Positions 16,791-26,345 of a stretch of DNA of 63,260 nt are shown piece by piece. The stretch comes from Suilimivivens sp964614185. GTDB lineage: Bacteria; Bacillota; Clostridia; Lachnospirales; Lachnospiraceae. A program made the position numbers and the translations under genes. The notes below the pieces were generated by a model. The model saw nothing but the letters and a program-made list of their open reading frames with translations, did not search any database and was not told where the DNA came from. Numbering within the stretch: position 1 is the first letter of the stretch; each line of letters begins with the position of its first letter. The stretch is from positions 1-63,260 of the forward strand of contig CAZTKJ010000013.1 in the NCBI GenBank assembly GCA_964614185.1, written 5' to 3'.

Positions 16791-17756
16791 ATGTTGTTTA
16801 TAGTAATATTGATACTTATTGTTTTATTAATGGCGCTTATACTTTTTGTCAGTTCTTTGTTTATTAAGCATATTCTGGAAGCGGTGCCAAACCGCAGTGA
16901 GATGGAGGCAGATTCTCCTACAAGTAATGAACAGGAACCGGCGAATGCCGAGGTGGCAGCCTTTTTAAAGAACAGAAAAGAGTTAAGAAAGGGCGGGGCA
17001 GAATTTAAAAAGCTGACTGAAAAAGCAGAAATAATGAGTAAGGATGGGTTGAAATTAAAGGCCAGATACCGGATGCAGGAAGGAACAAGCCATGACTGGA
17101 TCATTTCCATCCATGGCTATAAGGACAGCCATAACTTTATGCTGCCTTACGGCGCAGCTTTTTATGAAAAAGGATATCATGTACTGATGCCCGATAACAG
17201 GGCTCATGGAGAAAGTGAAGGCAGTTACATAGGCATGGGATGGCTGGATAAAGAAGACATCATGGAATGGATCAAGTGGATCATTTCAAGAGATGAAGAG
17301 GCAAAAATTATTCTGCATGGCATTTCTATGGGCGCAGCCACCGTTATGATGACGTCAGGTGAGAATCCGGAGCATGTTGTAGGTTATATTGAGGACTGTG
17401 GGTACACCAGTGTATGGGATATTTTTGCATGTGTTATGAAAAGAGAATATCATCTGCCGGCATTTCCCATTTTGCATGTCTGCAGGATGATCTGCAGGAA
17501 GAAGATCAAATATGATTTTGTGGAAGCTTCCTGTATCGATCAGCTTAAGAAATGTAAAAAACCGATGTTTTTCATTCATGGAGAAAAGGATGGTTTTATA
17601 CCTATAGACATGGGATATCAGGTCTATGAGGCATTTGAAGGAGCAAAGGATATATATATCGCAAAAAATGCCGGACATGCAGAGTCTATGGATTATGATC
17701 CTAAAGCTTACTTTAACAGAATATTTGAATTTATAGAAACGAAAATCAATCAGTGA
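16791..17756 (+). CDS. Membrane-anchored alpha/beta hydrolase
   Basis: The 321-residue protein begins with a strongly hydrophobic segment (about 1-23) that anchors it in the membrane. A variable charged linker follows, then an alpha/beta hydrolase domain: IHGYKDS (oxyanion region), PDNRAHGESEG, nucleophile Ser in HGISMGAA, acid in HGEKDGFIP, and His in NAGHAES. This is the layout of the lysophospholipase / prolyl-oligopeptidase-like hydrolases common in Firmicutes; the substrate is unknown. GGGAGG lies upstream of the ATG. A MATE gene starts 10 bases after the stop. Confidence 0.85.
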   Translation: MLFIVILILIVLLMALILFVSSLFIKHILEAVPNRSEMEADSPTSNEQEPANAEVAAFLKNRKELRKGGAEFKKLTEKAEIMSKDGLKLKARYRMQEGTSHDWIISIHGYKDSHNFMLPYGAAFYEKGYHVLMPDNRAHGESEGSYIGMGWLDKEDIMEWIKWIISRDEEAKIILHGISMGAATVMMTSGENPEHVVGYIEDCGYTSVWDIFACVMKREYHLPAFPILHVCRMICRKKIKYDFVEASCIDQLKKCKKPMFFIHGEKDGFIPIDMGYQVYEAFEGAKDIYIAKNAGHAESMDYDPKAYFNRIFEFIETKINQ

Positions 17757-17766
17757 GGTTGCAATA

Positions 17767-19143
17767 GTGGCGCAGCAGCAGGGAAATGAGAAGAAAAAAG
17801 CAGAATATAGCAGAGAAAATATTCATACCACCTTTCAGATGGCATGGCCCTCTATTGTAGAATCTTTTTTTGTGGCATTTGCAGGACTTGTGGACTCTCT
17901 GATGGTGAGTTCATTAGGCTCTTATGCGGTAGCGGCAGTAGGACTTACTACGCAGCCTAAATTTATAGGATTTTCTTTATTTTTTGCATTGAATGTTTCC
18001 ATATCTGCGCTGATTGCCAGGAGAAGAGGGGAAAAGAAACCGGAAGATGCCAATAGGATTTTAAGTACGGCTATTGTCTTTGTTCTGGCAGCAGCAGTAG
18101 TGTTAAGTATCTTATTTGTGGCATTGGCAAATCCCATTATCCGTCTGTGCGGTTCCAACCCGGAAACCCACGAAAGTGCAGTTATTTACTTTAGGATTAT
18201 TATGGGAGGCATGATTTTTAACTGTATTCAGATGGGAATCAATTCAGCCCAAAGAGGAGCAGGCAATACGAAAATAACCATGCGGACCAATGTAACTTCC
18301 AATACGGTGAACATCATTTTTAATTATCTGCTGATCAACGGTCATCTGGGATTTCCGGCCTTAGGGATACATGGAGCGGCGCTGGCAACAGTTTTAGGAA
18401 CAGTAATTGCCTGTATCATGAGTATTTTATCAATCCTCAATCCGGAAGGCTTTATCAGCATCCCTTATATCATAAAGAATAACGTCATGCCGGCTTTTGT
18501 CAGCTTTCGGCATCTGGTAAGAGTAGGATATAGTGTTTTTTTTGAACAGATTTTAATGAGGATTGGCTTTATGATGACGGCAATCATGGCAGCTGATCAG
18601 GGAACCGGAGCCATGGCTGCCCATCAGGTGGGTATGAATATCATGGGACTGTCATTTTCTTTTGGAGACGGTTTGCAGGCAGCTGCAGTGGCATTGATCG
18701 GACGAAGCCTGGGAGCAGGTGATGAAAAACAAGCGAAAGAATTTGGAAGTATCTGCAGAAGATTCGGTATGGTCATTTCCATATGTCTTGCAGTGTTTTA
18801 CTTTGTGGGGGCAAGACCCCTTTACCGACTGTTCTTTCAGGAAGAAAAAATCGTTTCCATTGGTGTTGGAATTATGAGGGTCATTATTTTTGTTGTGGTA
18901 TTCCAGATAAGCCAGGTGGTTTATATGGGATGCTTAAGAGGTGCAGGAGATACTCTTTATACCGCAATTGCATCCACCATCAGTGTTACGATTATACGTA
19001 CAACGGTATCTTATGTGGGAGGATATGTCCTTGGATTTGGCATCATTGGAATATGGCTGGGAGTTTTAGGAGATCAGATTTCCCGGTTCATTTTTGCATC
19101 TCTTCGTTTTAAGCAAGGAAAATGGACACAGATCAAGATTTAA
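17767..19143 (+). CDS. MATE-family efflux transporter (second of three)
   Basis: This 458-residue protein has the usual 12-helix MATE pattern: FQMAWPSIVESFFVAFAGLVDSLMVSSLG in the first repeat and YSVFFEQILMRIGFMMTAIMA in the second. It starts with GTG and a hydrophilic N-terminus rich in Gln, Lys and Glu. The substrate is unknown. It is tightly packed behind the hydrolase and ahead of another MATE gene, so the three genes likely share one mRNA. Confidence 0.88.
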   Translation: MAQQQGNEKKKAEYSRENIHTTFQMAWPSIVESFFVAFAGLVDSLMVSSLGSYAVAAVGLTTQPKFIGFSLFFALNVSISALIARRRGEKKPEDANRILSTAIVFVLAAAVVLSILFVALANPIIRLCGSNPETHESAVIYFRIIMGGMIFNCIQMGINSAQRGAGNTKITMRTNVTSNTVNIIFNYLLINGHLGFPALGIHGAALATVLGTVIACIMSILSILNPEGFISIPYIIKNNVMPAFVSFRHLVRVGYSVFFEQILMRIGFMMTAIMAADQGTGAMAAHQVGMNIMGLSFSFGDGLQAAAVALIGRSLGAGDEKQAKEFGSICRRFGMVISICLAVFYFVGARPLYRLFFQEEKIVSIGVGIMRVIIFVVVFQISQVVYMGCLRGAGDTLYTAIASTISVTIIRTTVSYVGGYVLGFGIIGIWLGVLGDQISRFIFASLRFKQGKWTQIKI

Positions 19144-19153
19144 GGGTGCTGCT

Positions 19154-20515
19154 ATGGAAAAAGATTTAACACAGGGAAATGTAACAAAGACAATGCTCTT
19201 ATTTGCAGGCCCTATGATAGGCGGAAACCTTCTGCAGCAATGCTATAATATAGCAGATACCCTGATCGTAGGCAGGTTTTTGGGAGCCGGGGCGCTGGCA
19301 GCAGTAGGATCTGCTTATACCTTAATGACTTTTTTGACGTCTATTATCATCGGACTTTGCATGGGCAGTGGAGCCGTCTGTTCCGTTGCTTTTGGGAAAA
19401 AAGAATATGAACGGATGAAAATGAGTATATCGGCCTCCTTCCTGTTTATTGCTTCTGTTACAGTGATAATGAACGGGGCGGCTTTTCTGGGAATTAATAT
19501 GATTCTGCGGTTTCTGCGTGTGCCGGAAGATATTTTTATGCTGATGCATGAATATGTATGGGCAGTTTTCTTTGGCCTTTTCTTTATTTTTCTCTATAAT
19601 TATTTTGCATTTCTGCTAAGAGGAATAGGAAATTCCGTAGTTCCTTTATGCTTTCTGGGTTTTTCAGCACTACTCAATATTGTTTTGGATCTTGTTTTTG
19701 TATTATGTTTTCAAATGGGAGTAAAAGGCGCGGCCTATGCTACTGTGATTTCCCAGGCAGTGTCAGGAATCGGCATAGGGGTTTATGCATGGATAGGAGC
19801 GTCAAAACTGCGTCCGGGGAAAAAAGAGCTTTTTTTTGAAAAAAAGATTTTGAAGGAAGTGATCAGGAATTCTACAGCAGCATGTGTACAGCAGTCAGTA
19901 ATGAACTTTGGCATTCTGATGATACAGGGATTGGTAAACAGCTTTGGGACAGCAGTCATGGCAGCTTTTGCGGCAGCGGTAAAAGTAGATTCCTTTGCTT
20001 ATATGCCGGCCCAGGAGTTTGGTAATGCCTTTTCACTTTTTCTGTCCCAGAATCATGGCGCAGGGAAAAGAGAGAGAGTGGAGCTGGGAATGAAGAGAGC
20101 TATGCAGGTTTCCCTAAGTTTTTGTCTTATGGTATCGCTTGGAATCTGGCTTTTTGCGCCGAAGCTTATGGGGCTGTTTGTTCATCGTGAAGAAATGGAA
20201 ATCATAGGGATCGGTGTGGGATATCTGAGGGTAGAAGGAGCATTTTATTGTGGAATCGGCTTGTTGTTTTTGCTTTACGGATTTTATCGTGGCGTGGAAA
20301 AACCGGAAATGTCGCTGATTCTTACAGTGATTTCTTTAGGAACCAGAGTGCTGCTTGCTTATATGTTATCTCCCTTTCAAGCCATAGGTGTATGGGGAAT
20401 CTGGTGGGCTATTCCCATAGGATGGTTTCTGGCTGATATAACCGGAGCTGCCCTTATCAAAAAGATAAGCGGTTATAAGATACCGAAACTGTATGGCAAT
20501 GGAAAAATGACCTGA
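19154..20515 (+). CDS. MATE-family efflux transporter (third of three)
   Basis: The 453-residue protein begins MEKDLTQGNVTKTMLLFAGPMIGGNLLQQCYNIADTLIVGRFLG in the first repeat, with the conserved VGRFLG loop typical of NorM/DinF-type MATE proteins. The ATG at 19154 is chosen over the longer frame because AAGGG lies 8 bases upstream and the sequence before it overlaps the previous gene. It differs clearly from its upstream neighbour, so the pair is not a recent tandem copy. It could work with its neighbour or on a different substrate. Confidence 0.88.
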   Translation: MEKDLTQGNVTKTMLLFAGPMIGGNLLQQCYNIADTLIVGRFLGAGALAAVGSAYTLMTFLTSIIIGLCMGSGAVCSVAFGKKEYERMKMSISASFLFIASVTVIMNGAAFLGINMILRFLRVPEDIFMLMHEYVWAVFFGLFFIFLYNYFAFLLRGIGNSVVPLCFLGFSALLNIVLDLVFVLCFQMGVKGAAYATVISQAVSGIGIGVYAWIGASKLRPGKKELFFEKKILKEVIRNSTAACVQQSVMNFGILMIQGLVNSFGTAVMAAFAAAVKVDSFAYMPAQEFGNAFSLFLSQNHGAGKRERVELGMKRAMQVSLSFCLMVSLGIWLFAPKLMGLFVHREEMEIIGIGVGYLRVEGAFYCGIGLLFLLYGFYRGVEKPEMSLILTVISLGTRVLLAYMLSPFQAIGVWGIWWAIPIGWFLADITGAALIKKISGYKIPKLYGNGKMT

Positions 20516-20545
20516 ATCTGCCAGTGCAGACTTTAGAATCTATAG

Positions 20546-20575
20546 TTGACATTTATTATTGAAGAGTAGTATAAT
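20546..20575 (+). promoter_or_regulatory. Sigma-A promoter of the signalling block
   Basis: TTGACA at 20546-20551 and TATAAT at 20570-20575 both match consensus exactly; spacing is 18. Transcription would start near 20582 and leave a 65-base leader. Confidence 0.8.
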
Positions 20576-20646
20576 AACTAACGTAATTATAGGGAGATTA
20601 ATGTTGTTAATCACACCTGCGACAACGATATGTAAAGGGACATGAT

Positions 20647-21738
20647 ATGAATAAACAACAGATACTAATTGTCGATGACGAAGAAATAAACAGAGAGCTG
20701 CTTAAAGAGATGTTTCAGGACAGTGAGGATGATTATGAACTGCTTGAAGCATCAAACGGACAGGAGGCAATTTCCCAGATTGAGACTAATGAAAATATTG
20801 TATTGATTCTGATGGACATTGTAATGCCTGTTATGGATGGCTTTAAAGTACTGGAATATATGCAGGAGGATCGTCTGATAGAAAAGATTCCTGTTATTTT
20901 AGTTACCAGCGAGGCTATTTTAAATAGTGAAGAAGAAGCATATTCTTATGGTGCGGCAGATGTAATACATAAACCTTTTTATCCGCATATAGTTCAGAAA
21001 AGAAGCAAGAATATCATTGAACTGTATCAGGGCAAGCAGAATATGGCAAAGAGGCTGAAAGAGCAGGAAGAAGCTCTTTTGGCACAGCAAAAGGAAATCA
21101 GTGAAAATAACGAATTTATAATCAATGCCTTAAGTTCGGTGGTAGAATTCAGAAGCGCTGAAACCGGAGAACATATCAGGCGTATCAAGTATTTTACAAG
21201 AATCATGTTGAAATATCTTGCAAAATATTTCCCCAAGTATGGTCTGACTGAGGCCCAGATTGATAAGATTGCCAGAGCTTCTGCTCTGCATGATATCGGT
21301 AAAGTAGGTATTCCTGATTCTATTTTATTGAAACCGGGGCGGCTGACAGAAGAAGAATTTGCCGTTATGAAAACCCATACAACAATCGGTTGTGAAATGC
21401 TTGAAAAATCATACAGAAATCATTCAAATGAGTTTTACCGTTACTGTTATGATATTTGTCGTTACCACCATGAAAGATGGGACGGCAATGGATATCCCGA
21501 CCACTTGGTGGGAGATGAGATTCCGATTAGCGCACAGATTGTTGCCATTGCAGATGTTTATGATGCACTGGTAAGCCCGAGGGTATATAAGAGCCCATAT
21601 GCAAATAAAATAGCCTTTGATATGATTAAGAACGGTGAGTGCGGACAGTTCTCGCCGGATGTGCTGGAATGTTTCGAACTTGCCAAAGCAGATTTCTTCA
21701 ATATTGTAGAAGTTATTAAGATGTTTAGTTTTACGTGA
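20647..21738 (+). CDS. Response regulator with HD-GYP domain
   Basis: The 363-residue protein has a receiver domain at residues 1-125 (acidic pocket DD 10-11, phosphoacceptor Asp57 in MDIVMPVMDG, Lys109 in HKPF). A coiled linker follows, then an HD-GYP domain at about 155-360. The metal-site motifs are intact: HDIGK 215-219, HTxxG about 244, HHERWDGNGYP about 274-284, and ADVYDAL about 302-308. HD-GYP proteins hydrolyse cyclic-di-GMP, and phosphorylation of the receiver would control this. The sensor kinase encoded next, after a terminator, is the likely partner. AAAGGGA precedes the ATG. Confidence 0.92.
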   Translation: MNKQQILIVDDEEINRELLKEMFQDSEDDYELLEASNGQEAISQIETNENIVLILMDIVMPVMDGFKVLEYMQEDRLIEKIPVILVTSEAILNSEEEAYSYGAADVIHKPFYPHIVQKRSKNIIELYQGKQNMAKRLKEQEEALLAQQKEISENNEFIINALSSVVEFRSAETGEHIRRIKYFTRIMLKYLAKYFPKYGLTEAQIDKIARASALHDIGKVGIPDSILLKPGRLTEEEFAVMKTHTTIGCEMLEKSYRNHSNEFYRYCYDICRYHHERWDGNGYPDHLVGDEIPISAQIVAIADVYDALVSPRVYKSPYANKIAFDMIKNGECGQFSPDVLECFELAKADFFNIVEVIKMFSFT

Positions 21739-21752
21739 TGCTTGAAACAGCT

Positions 21753-21790
21753 AAAAAACAGCAAAAAAGAGTAGTTTTTGCTGTTTTTTT
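21753..21790 (+). terminator. Rho-independent terminator or attenuator
   Basis: AAAAAACAGCAAAAA pairs with TTTTTGCTGTTTTTT over 15 bp. It lies between the HD-GYP regulator and the kinase gene and may let only part of the transcription continue. Confidence 0.75.
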
Positions 21791-21814
21791 AATGTTTGTC
21801 TAAGGAGGAATCTT

Positions 21815-23251
21815 ATGGACCGGAACGAAAATAACATTTTTCCTATAGAAGATGCGCTGGAAATGATTTTTGTATTTGACAGGATGGGAAAAATTTCTTA
21901 TGCAAATACAATGGCAAGAAAGAAATTGGGATATGAAAATGACTTATGTGACAGGCATATCAGTGATGTTTTCCCTAATACCTTTAAGGCTGGTCAGGGG
22001 GGATTTTTAACAGAATATCCCTTCGGGAGTGAACTACAGGATATGGTGGCATACCGTAAGAATCTTACCTGCTTTCCTGTAGAGACAAAAATTTTAAGAA
22101 ATAATGAAGATCCGGAAACATACATATGTATGGCCAATGATATATTGGAAAAAGAATTCCTGAGCAGGGAAATCGAACAGGTCCGGCAGGAAGCCCAGGA
22201 AGCAATGAAGGTGAAGTCGGAATTCGTTGCTAATGTAACCCATGAGCTTCGTACACCGGTGAATGGAATACTGGGTAATGTGCGGGAACTGCTTGATGAA
22301 GTGACAGATCCGGGGGAAGTCAAATCATTGCAGCTGATAGAACGCTGCTGTGGTGATATGAATAAAATTATTAATAATATTCTGGACTTTTCCAAGCTGG
22401 AAGCAGGGAAATTCACTTTGGAACCCCGCAAATTCCATTTCAGAAATATGCTGGATTATGTGAAGGCCCAGCATATTAATAAGATTACGGAAAAGGGCTT
22501 GAGGTTTTTTATGACGGTATCTCCTCAGATACCGGAATATGTTATAGGAGACGAGCTGCGTATTGTGCAGATCCTCAACAATCTTCTGTCCAATGCACAG
22601 AAATTTACTTCTGTGGGGAAAATTACCGTGGAAGCAGTCAGAACGGCACGGGTAAACGATAAAATAGAATTATTCTTTATTGTAAAAGATACAGGTATCG
22701 GAATTGATCATGCAGATAAAGATAAATTATTCCAAAGCTTTTCCCAGGTGGATGCGTCTATTTCCAGAAAATACGGAGGCACAGGTCTTGGACTGAACAT
22801 CTGTAAACAGCTGGTAGAATTAATGGGCGGAAGAATAGAAGTGGAAAGTGAAAAGGGGCAGGGAAGTACATTTTCCTTTTCCATATGGGTAGGTATTGAT
22901 GAGACGGAAGAAAACAGGCAGTCCTTAGAGAACATGCAGAGTTCTGAATATACCATGAATATGCAGGCACCTCTTATGGAGGAGGATTCGGAAAATATTA
23001 AGGAATATGGAACGCCGGAAAATATAGAGACCTTTAAGAGGAATATGTCAAAATTGATTCTCTGTGTAGAAATGGAAAACTGGGAAAAAGCAGAGATGTT
23101 TATGGAGACCATCAGGCAGCTGACAGAAGGAGCGCCTTGGGAAGTGAGCCGTAAAGTCCTAAGGTTAAAAATGGCAATTCAAAAGGAAAATTATGATAAG
23201 GTAATTGCTGAGTTTGAAGAATTGAAGCATCTTGTAGAAGGCCAACCTTAA
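21815..23251 (+). CDS. Soluble PAS-domain sensor histidine kinase
   Basis: The 478-residue protein has no membrane segment. Residues about 10-115 form a PAS-like sensor (MIFVFDRMGKISYANTMARKKLGYE). HisKA follows with the phospho-accepting His143 in FVANVTHELRTPVNGILG. The ATPase domain has NNLLSNAQKFT (N box), DTGIGI (G1), FSQVD (F box) and GGTGLGL (G2). The last 100 residues are an extra helical region with alternating charge and no receiver domain. It is probably a cytoplasmic sensor that phosphorylates the flanking regulators. TAAGGAGG precedes the ATG, and the next regulator follows at once. Confidence 0.9.
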   Translation: MDRNENNIFPIEDALEMIFVFDRMGKISYANTMARKKLGYENDLCDRHISDVFPNTFKAGQGGFLTEYPFGSELQDMVAYRKNLTCFPVETKILRNNEDPETYICMANDILEKEFLSREIEQVRQEAQEAMKVKSEFVANVTHELRTPVNGILGNVRELLDEVTDPGEVKSLQLIERCCGDMNKIINNILDFSKLEAGKFTLEPRKFHFRNMLDYVKAQHINKITEKGLRFFMTVSPQIPEYVIGDELRIVQILNNLLSNAQKFTSVGKITVEAVRTARVNDKIELFFIVKDTGIGIDHADKDKLFQSFSQVDASISRKYGGTGLGLNICKQLVELMGGRIEVESEKGQGSTFSFSIWVGIDETEENRQSLENMQSSEYTMNMQAPLMEEDSENIKEYGTPENIETFKRNMSKLILCVEMENWEKAEMFMETIRQLTEGAPWEVSRKVLRLKMAIQKENYDKVIAEFEELKHLVEGQP

Positions 23252-23290
23252 ATGCTGTCAGGATTTGGGGGACCGGAAGGGAGTATACGC

Positions 23291-24352
23291 ATGGCCTATA
23301 AGGATATAAATACAGGCGGAGAGAAGATTCTGGTTGTAGATGATGTGGAAACCAACAGAATTATATTGGAAGAAATCATAAAAGACATGGGGTGTGATCC
23401 TATATTGGCTGAGAATGGAAATCAGGCTCTTGATATGGCCAGGGAATATCATCCTCAACTGATTTTAAGTGATATATCCATGCCCGGTATGGATGGCTAT
23501 GAGTTATGCAGGATTCTCAAGAGTGATAAAAAGATGAGAGGAATTCCGGTGGTTTTCATTTCAGCATTTGATGAACCGGAGGATATTGTGGAAGGCTTTT
23601 CCATTGGAGGGGCTGATTATATTACAAAACCTTTTATTCCTGAGGTAGTGCAGGCCCGGGTGGGAGTGCATCTGCGTTTGCATGTAGCTAATAAGGAACT
23701 GATGGAAATGAACAGAAAGCTTCAGATCTCTGTCAGCGAGCAGCTGAAACAGATGGAGCAGGAAAAGAAAAATATATTATATGCGTTGGCAAATCTTGCT
23801 GCACAGAACTCTAATTATGAAAAGGAACATATGGAGAGGCTAAGACGTAACTGCAGGACGCTGGCACAGGGAATGCAGCTTTCTCCCTGGTTTGAAGATA
23901 AGATCTCAGATACTTATGTTGATACCATAGAGCTGGCAGCGCCTCTTTGCGACATAGGAAATATTGGTATTCCTATGGAGATCCTGCAAAAACAGACAGA
24001 TTTGTCAGAAGAAGAAAAAGCAATTGTACAAAATCATACAGATATCGGAGCAAAGCTGCTTTGTGATCTCCATGTAAATAATGACTACAATGATTTTATC
24101 AGTACAGCTATTGATATGGCTCATTGTCATCATGAAAACTGGGATGGAAGCGGCTATCCTAAAGGTTTGAAACAGAATGAAATCCCGCTTGCAGCACAGA
24201 TCGTAGCTGTGATGGAAAGCTATTGCACGTTAACAGAAAAGCAAAAATACAGCAGAGAGGAGGCCCTTGAAATTATGAGCGGGGAATCAGGAGTGAAATT
24301 TAATCCTGACATTTTTCAGATATGCCGTAAAATATCACGCCAGTTATGTTGA
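23291..24352 (+). CDS. Response regulator with degenerate HD-GYP domain
   Basis: The 353-residue protein has the same plan as the regulator at 20647. The receiver domain is intact (DD 17-18, Asp61 in LSDISMPGMDG, Lys113 in TKPF). The C-terminal HD-GYP domain has lost key metal ligands: HDIGK reads CDIGN (220-224), and the later ADVYDAL reads VMESYCT (about 307-313). It still keeps NHTDIG, CHHENWDGSGYP and the fold. It is therefore unlikely to hydrolyse cyclic-di-GMP and may bind it, or a partner, instead. The ATG at 23291 has a strong GGAAGGGAG 8 bases upstream; an ATG at 23252 directly after the kinase stop has none. Confidence 0.85.
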   Translation: MAYKDINTGGEKILVVDDVETNRIILEEIIKDMGCDPILAENGNQALDMAREYHPQLILSDISMPGMDGYELCRILKSDKKMRGIPVVFISAFDEPEDIVEGFSIGGADYITKPFIPEVVQARVGVHLRLHVANKELMEMNRKLQISVSEQLKQMEQEKKNILYALANLAAQNSNYEKEHMERLRRNCRTLAQGMQLSPWFEDKISDTYVDTIELAAPLCDIGNIGIPMEILQKQTDLSEEEKAIVQNHTDIGAKLLCDLHVNNDYNDFISTAIDMAHCHHENWDGSGYPKGLKQNEIPLAAQIVAVMESYCTLTEKQKYSREEALEIMSGESGVKFNPDIFQICRKISRQLC

Positions 24353-24393
24353 ATTATGCGTCGGAAATTCTAAACCGGCAGTATATGCTGAAG

Positions 24394-24412
24394 AATCGCT
24401 GAAGCGATTTTT
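24394..24412 (+). terminator. Weak hairpin with T-run before cheR
   Basis: AATCGC-TGAA-GCGATT followed by TTT makes a 6-bp stem with a tetraloop. It may thin out transcription entering the Che genes. Confidence 0.4.
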
Positions 24413-24443
24413 CCTATAGGATCTATGATGGGAGGAATAAAAA

Positions 24444-25256
24444 GTGATTACGGATGAAGAATTTTTAAGAATTTCAAGTTATATGAAACAACGGTATGGC
24501 ATAGATTTGAGCCAGAAAAAAGTCATTATAAACGGACGTCTTGAAAACTATATTAAACGAGGCGGATGGGGCAGTTTCAATGAATTTATGAATGCTGTAG
24601 AGAATGACAAGACAGGCAATCAGGAGAAAATGCTGGTAAACTTCCTGACAACGAACCATACATATTTCATGAGGGAATTCGAGCATTTTGATTATTTTAA
24701 GAATATTGTACTTCCCTGGCTGAGAACAAAGGAAAATGCAAAAAAGGATCTGCGTATTTGGTGCGGCGCAGCATCTTCGGGAGAAGAACCATATATGATA
24801 GCCATGGTTTTATCAGATTTCTTTGGTCTGGAGAGAGATAAATGGGATACCAAGGTTTTGGCAACAGATATTTCTACCAAAGTATTGCAAAAAGCAATGA
24901 TGGGAGTTTATGATGCAGAACAGTTAAAAAATCTTCCGGAACAATGGAAGAGACACTTTTTTAAGGCGATCAATGGCGGTAACCAGTATGTAGTAACAGA
25001 TGAACTGAAAAAAGAGGTCATTTTCCGTCAGTTTAATTTGATGGATCCGCTTCCGTTCAAGAAAAGAATGCATACGGTATTTTTACGTAATGTTATGATA
25101 TATTTTGATGATCAGACAAAGAAAGCTTTAATCCAGAGGGTATTTGACGTGATGGAACCCGGAGGATATCTTTTCATAGGAACTACGGAAACTCTTGACA
25201 GAAGCAGTACACCTTTTCAGATCATCCAACCCTCAATATTCAGGAAACCGCTTTAG
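24444..25256 (+). CDS. cheR: CheR chemoreceptor methyltransferase
   Basis: This 270-residue enzyme uses S-adenosylmethionine to methylate glutamates on chemoreceptors. The N-terminal helical CheR domain (FLRISSYMKQRYGIDLSQKK) is followed by the methyltransferase domain with the SAM site RIWCGAASSGEEPYMIAM, then ATDISTKVL, and FLRNVMIYFD. It starts with GTG behind a GGGAGG site. The receptor encoded at 29529 ends without the C-terminal pentapeptide that tethers CheR in enteric bacteria. CheR opens the set cheR-cheB-cheY-like-cheA-cheW-receptor. Confidence 0.93.
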   Translation: MITDEEFLRISSYMKQRYGIDLSQKKVIINGRLENYIKRGGWGSFNEFMNAVENDKTGNQEKMLVNFLTTNHTYFMREFEHFDYFKNIVLPWLRTKENAKKDLRIWCGAASSGEEPYMIAMVLSDFFGLERDKWDTKVLATDISTKVLQKAMMGVYDAEQLKNLPEQWKRHFFKAINGGNQYVVTDELKKEVIFRQFNLMDPLPFKKRMHTVFLRNVMIYFDDQTKKALIQRVFDVMEPGGYLFIGTTETLDRSSTPFQIIQPSIFRKPL

Positions 25257-25298
25257 AAAATAAATTATGAATATGAAAAGGAAGGGAATGATTAAGAT

Positions 25299-26333
25299 AT
25301 GCTGCCAATTAAGGTATTAATAGTAGAAGATTCTATTGTATTTCGGGAATTACTGGTTCAAAACTTAAGCAAAGATCCGGCAATCAAAGTTGTGGCAACA
25401 GCAAAGGATCCTTTTGAAGCAAGAGATCTCATTCTGGCGCACAAACCGGATGTTATGACTTTGGATGTAGAGCTTCCCAGAATGAACGGAATTGATTTCT
25501 TGAGGAAACTGATTCCTCAGTATCCTCTTCCAGTTGTAGTTATCAGTTCCCTAAGTGATAAAGTTTTTGATGCAATGAATGCAGGAGCTGTGGATTTTGT
25601 AGCCAAACCTGCTGTATCCAACAGAAATCAGCTGGAGGATTTTATCCGCAATGAGCTTTTGGTAAAAATAAAAATTGCTTCGACTGCAAAGATCAGTAAT
25701 ATTAAAAAGACAGTTATGATGCAGCAGGAGCAGCAGGCTCATCTGGCTGTAAAAAGAAGCAATCTGATTGTAGCAATTGGTGCTTCTACGGGAGGAACAG
25801 AGGCGATTTTCTCTGTAGTAAAGGATTATGGAACAGATATTCCAGGTATTGTCTGTGTACAGCATATGCCTCCCGGATTTACTGCAATGTATGCTAAGAG
25901 ACTTAATGACCAGTGCCGGATTCAGGTAAAAGAAGCAGAAACAGGCGACAGAGTATTGCCGGGTCATATGCTGATTGCTCCCGGCGGTGACAGACATATG
26001 CGGCTGGTGAAAGTAAACGGAGCTTATCAGGTAGAAGTCAAACAGGGACCCAGGGTAAACGGACACTGTCCTTCTGTAGACGTATTATTCGATTCTGTTG
26101 CGCAGGTGGCCAAATCTGATGCGCTGGGAATCATTCTTACGGGAATGGGCGGTGACGGTGCAAAGGGATTGCTGAATATGCGGAAGGCAGGAGCCAGAAC
26201 AATCGGACAGGATGAATCCACCTGCGTTGTTTATGGAATGCCTAAGGTTGCCTACGATATAGGTGCAGTGGAGTATCAGGAAAAATTATCTGATGTTGCA
26301 GGAAGAACATACGCATTATTAAATAAAATGTAA
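25299..26333 (+). CDS. cheB: CheB receptor methylesterase/deamidase response regulator
   Basis: The 344-residue protein has a receiver domain with phosphoacceptor Asp56 (LDVELPRMNG), a linker at about 125-150, and the methylesterase domain. The catalytic triad is Ser163 (GASTGG), His189 (VQHMPPGFT) and Asp286 (GMGGDGA). It removes methyl groups added by CheR once CheA phosphorylates it, so it provides adaptation. All catalytic residues are present. It lies 42 bases after cheR and 12 bases before the CheY-like gene. Confidence 0.94.
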   Translation: MLPIKVLIVEDSIVFRELLVQNLSKDPAIKVVATAKDPFEARDLILAHKPDVMTLDVELPRMNGIDFLRKLIPQYPLPVVVISSLSDKVFDAMNAGAVDFVAKPAVSNRNQLEDFIRNELLVKIKIASTAKISNIKKTVMMQQEQQAHLAVKRSNLIVAIGASTGGTEAIFSVVKDYGTDIPGIVCVQHMPPGFTAMYAKRLNDQCRIQVKEAETGDRVLPGHMLIAPGGDRHMRLVKVNGAYQVEVKQGPRVNGHCPSVDVLFDSVAQVAKSDALGIILTGMGGDGAKGLLNMRKAGARTIGQDESTCVVYGMPKVAYDIGAVEYQEKLSDVAGRTYALLNKM

Positions 26334-26345
26334 AGGAGAAAGGGC

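Noticed and set aside
25551..26066. 171-residue minus-strand frame in cheB
   Set aside because: No ribosome site, irregular Cys/Tyr/Ser-rich sequence, opposite an intact cheB.
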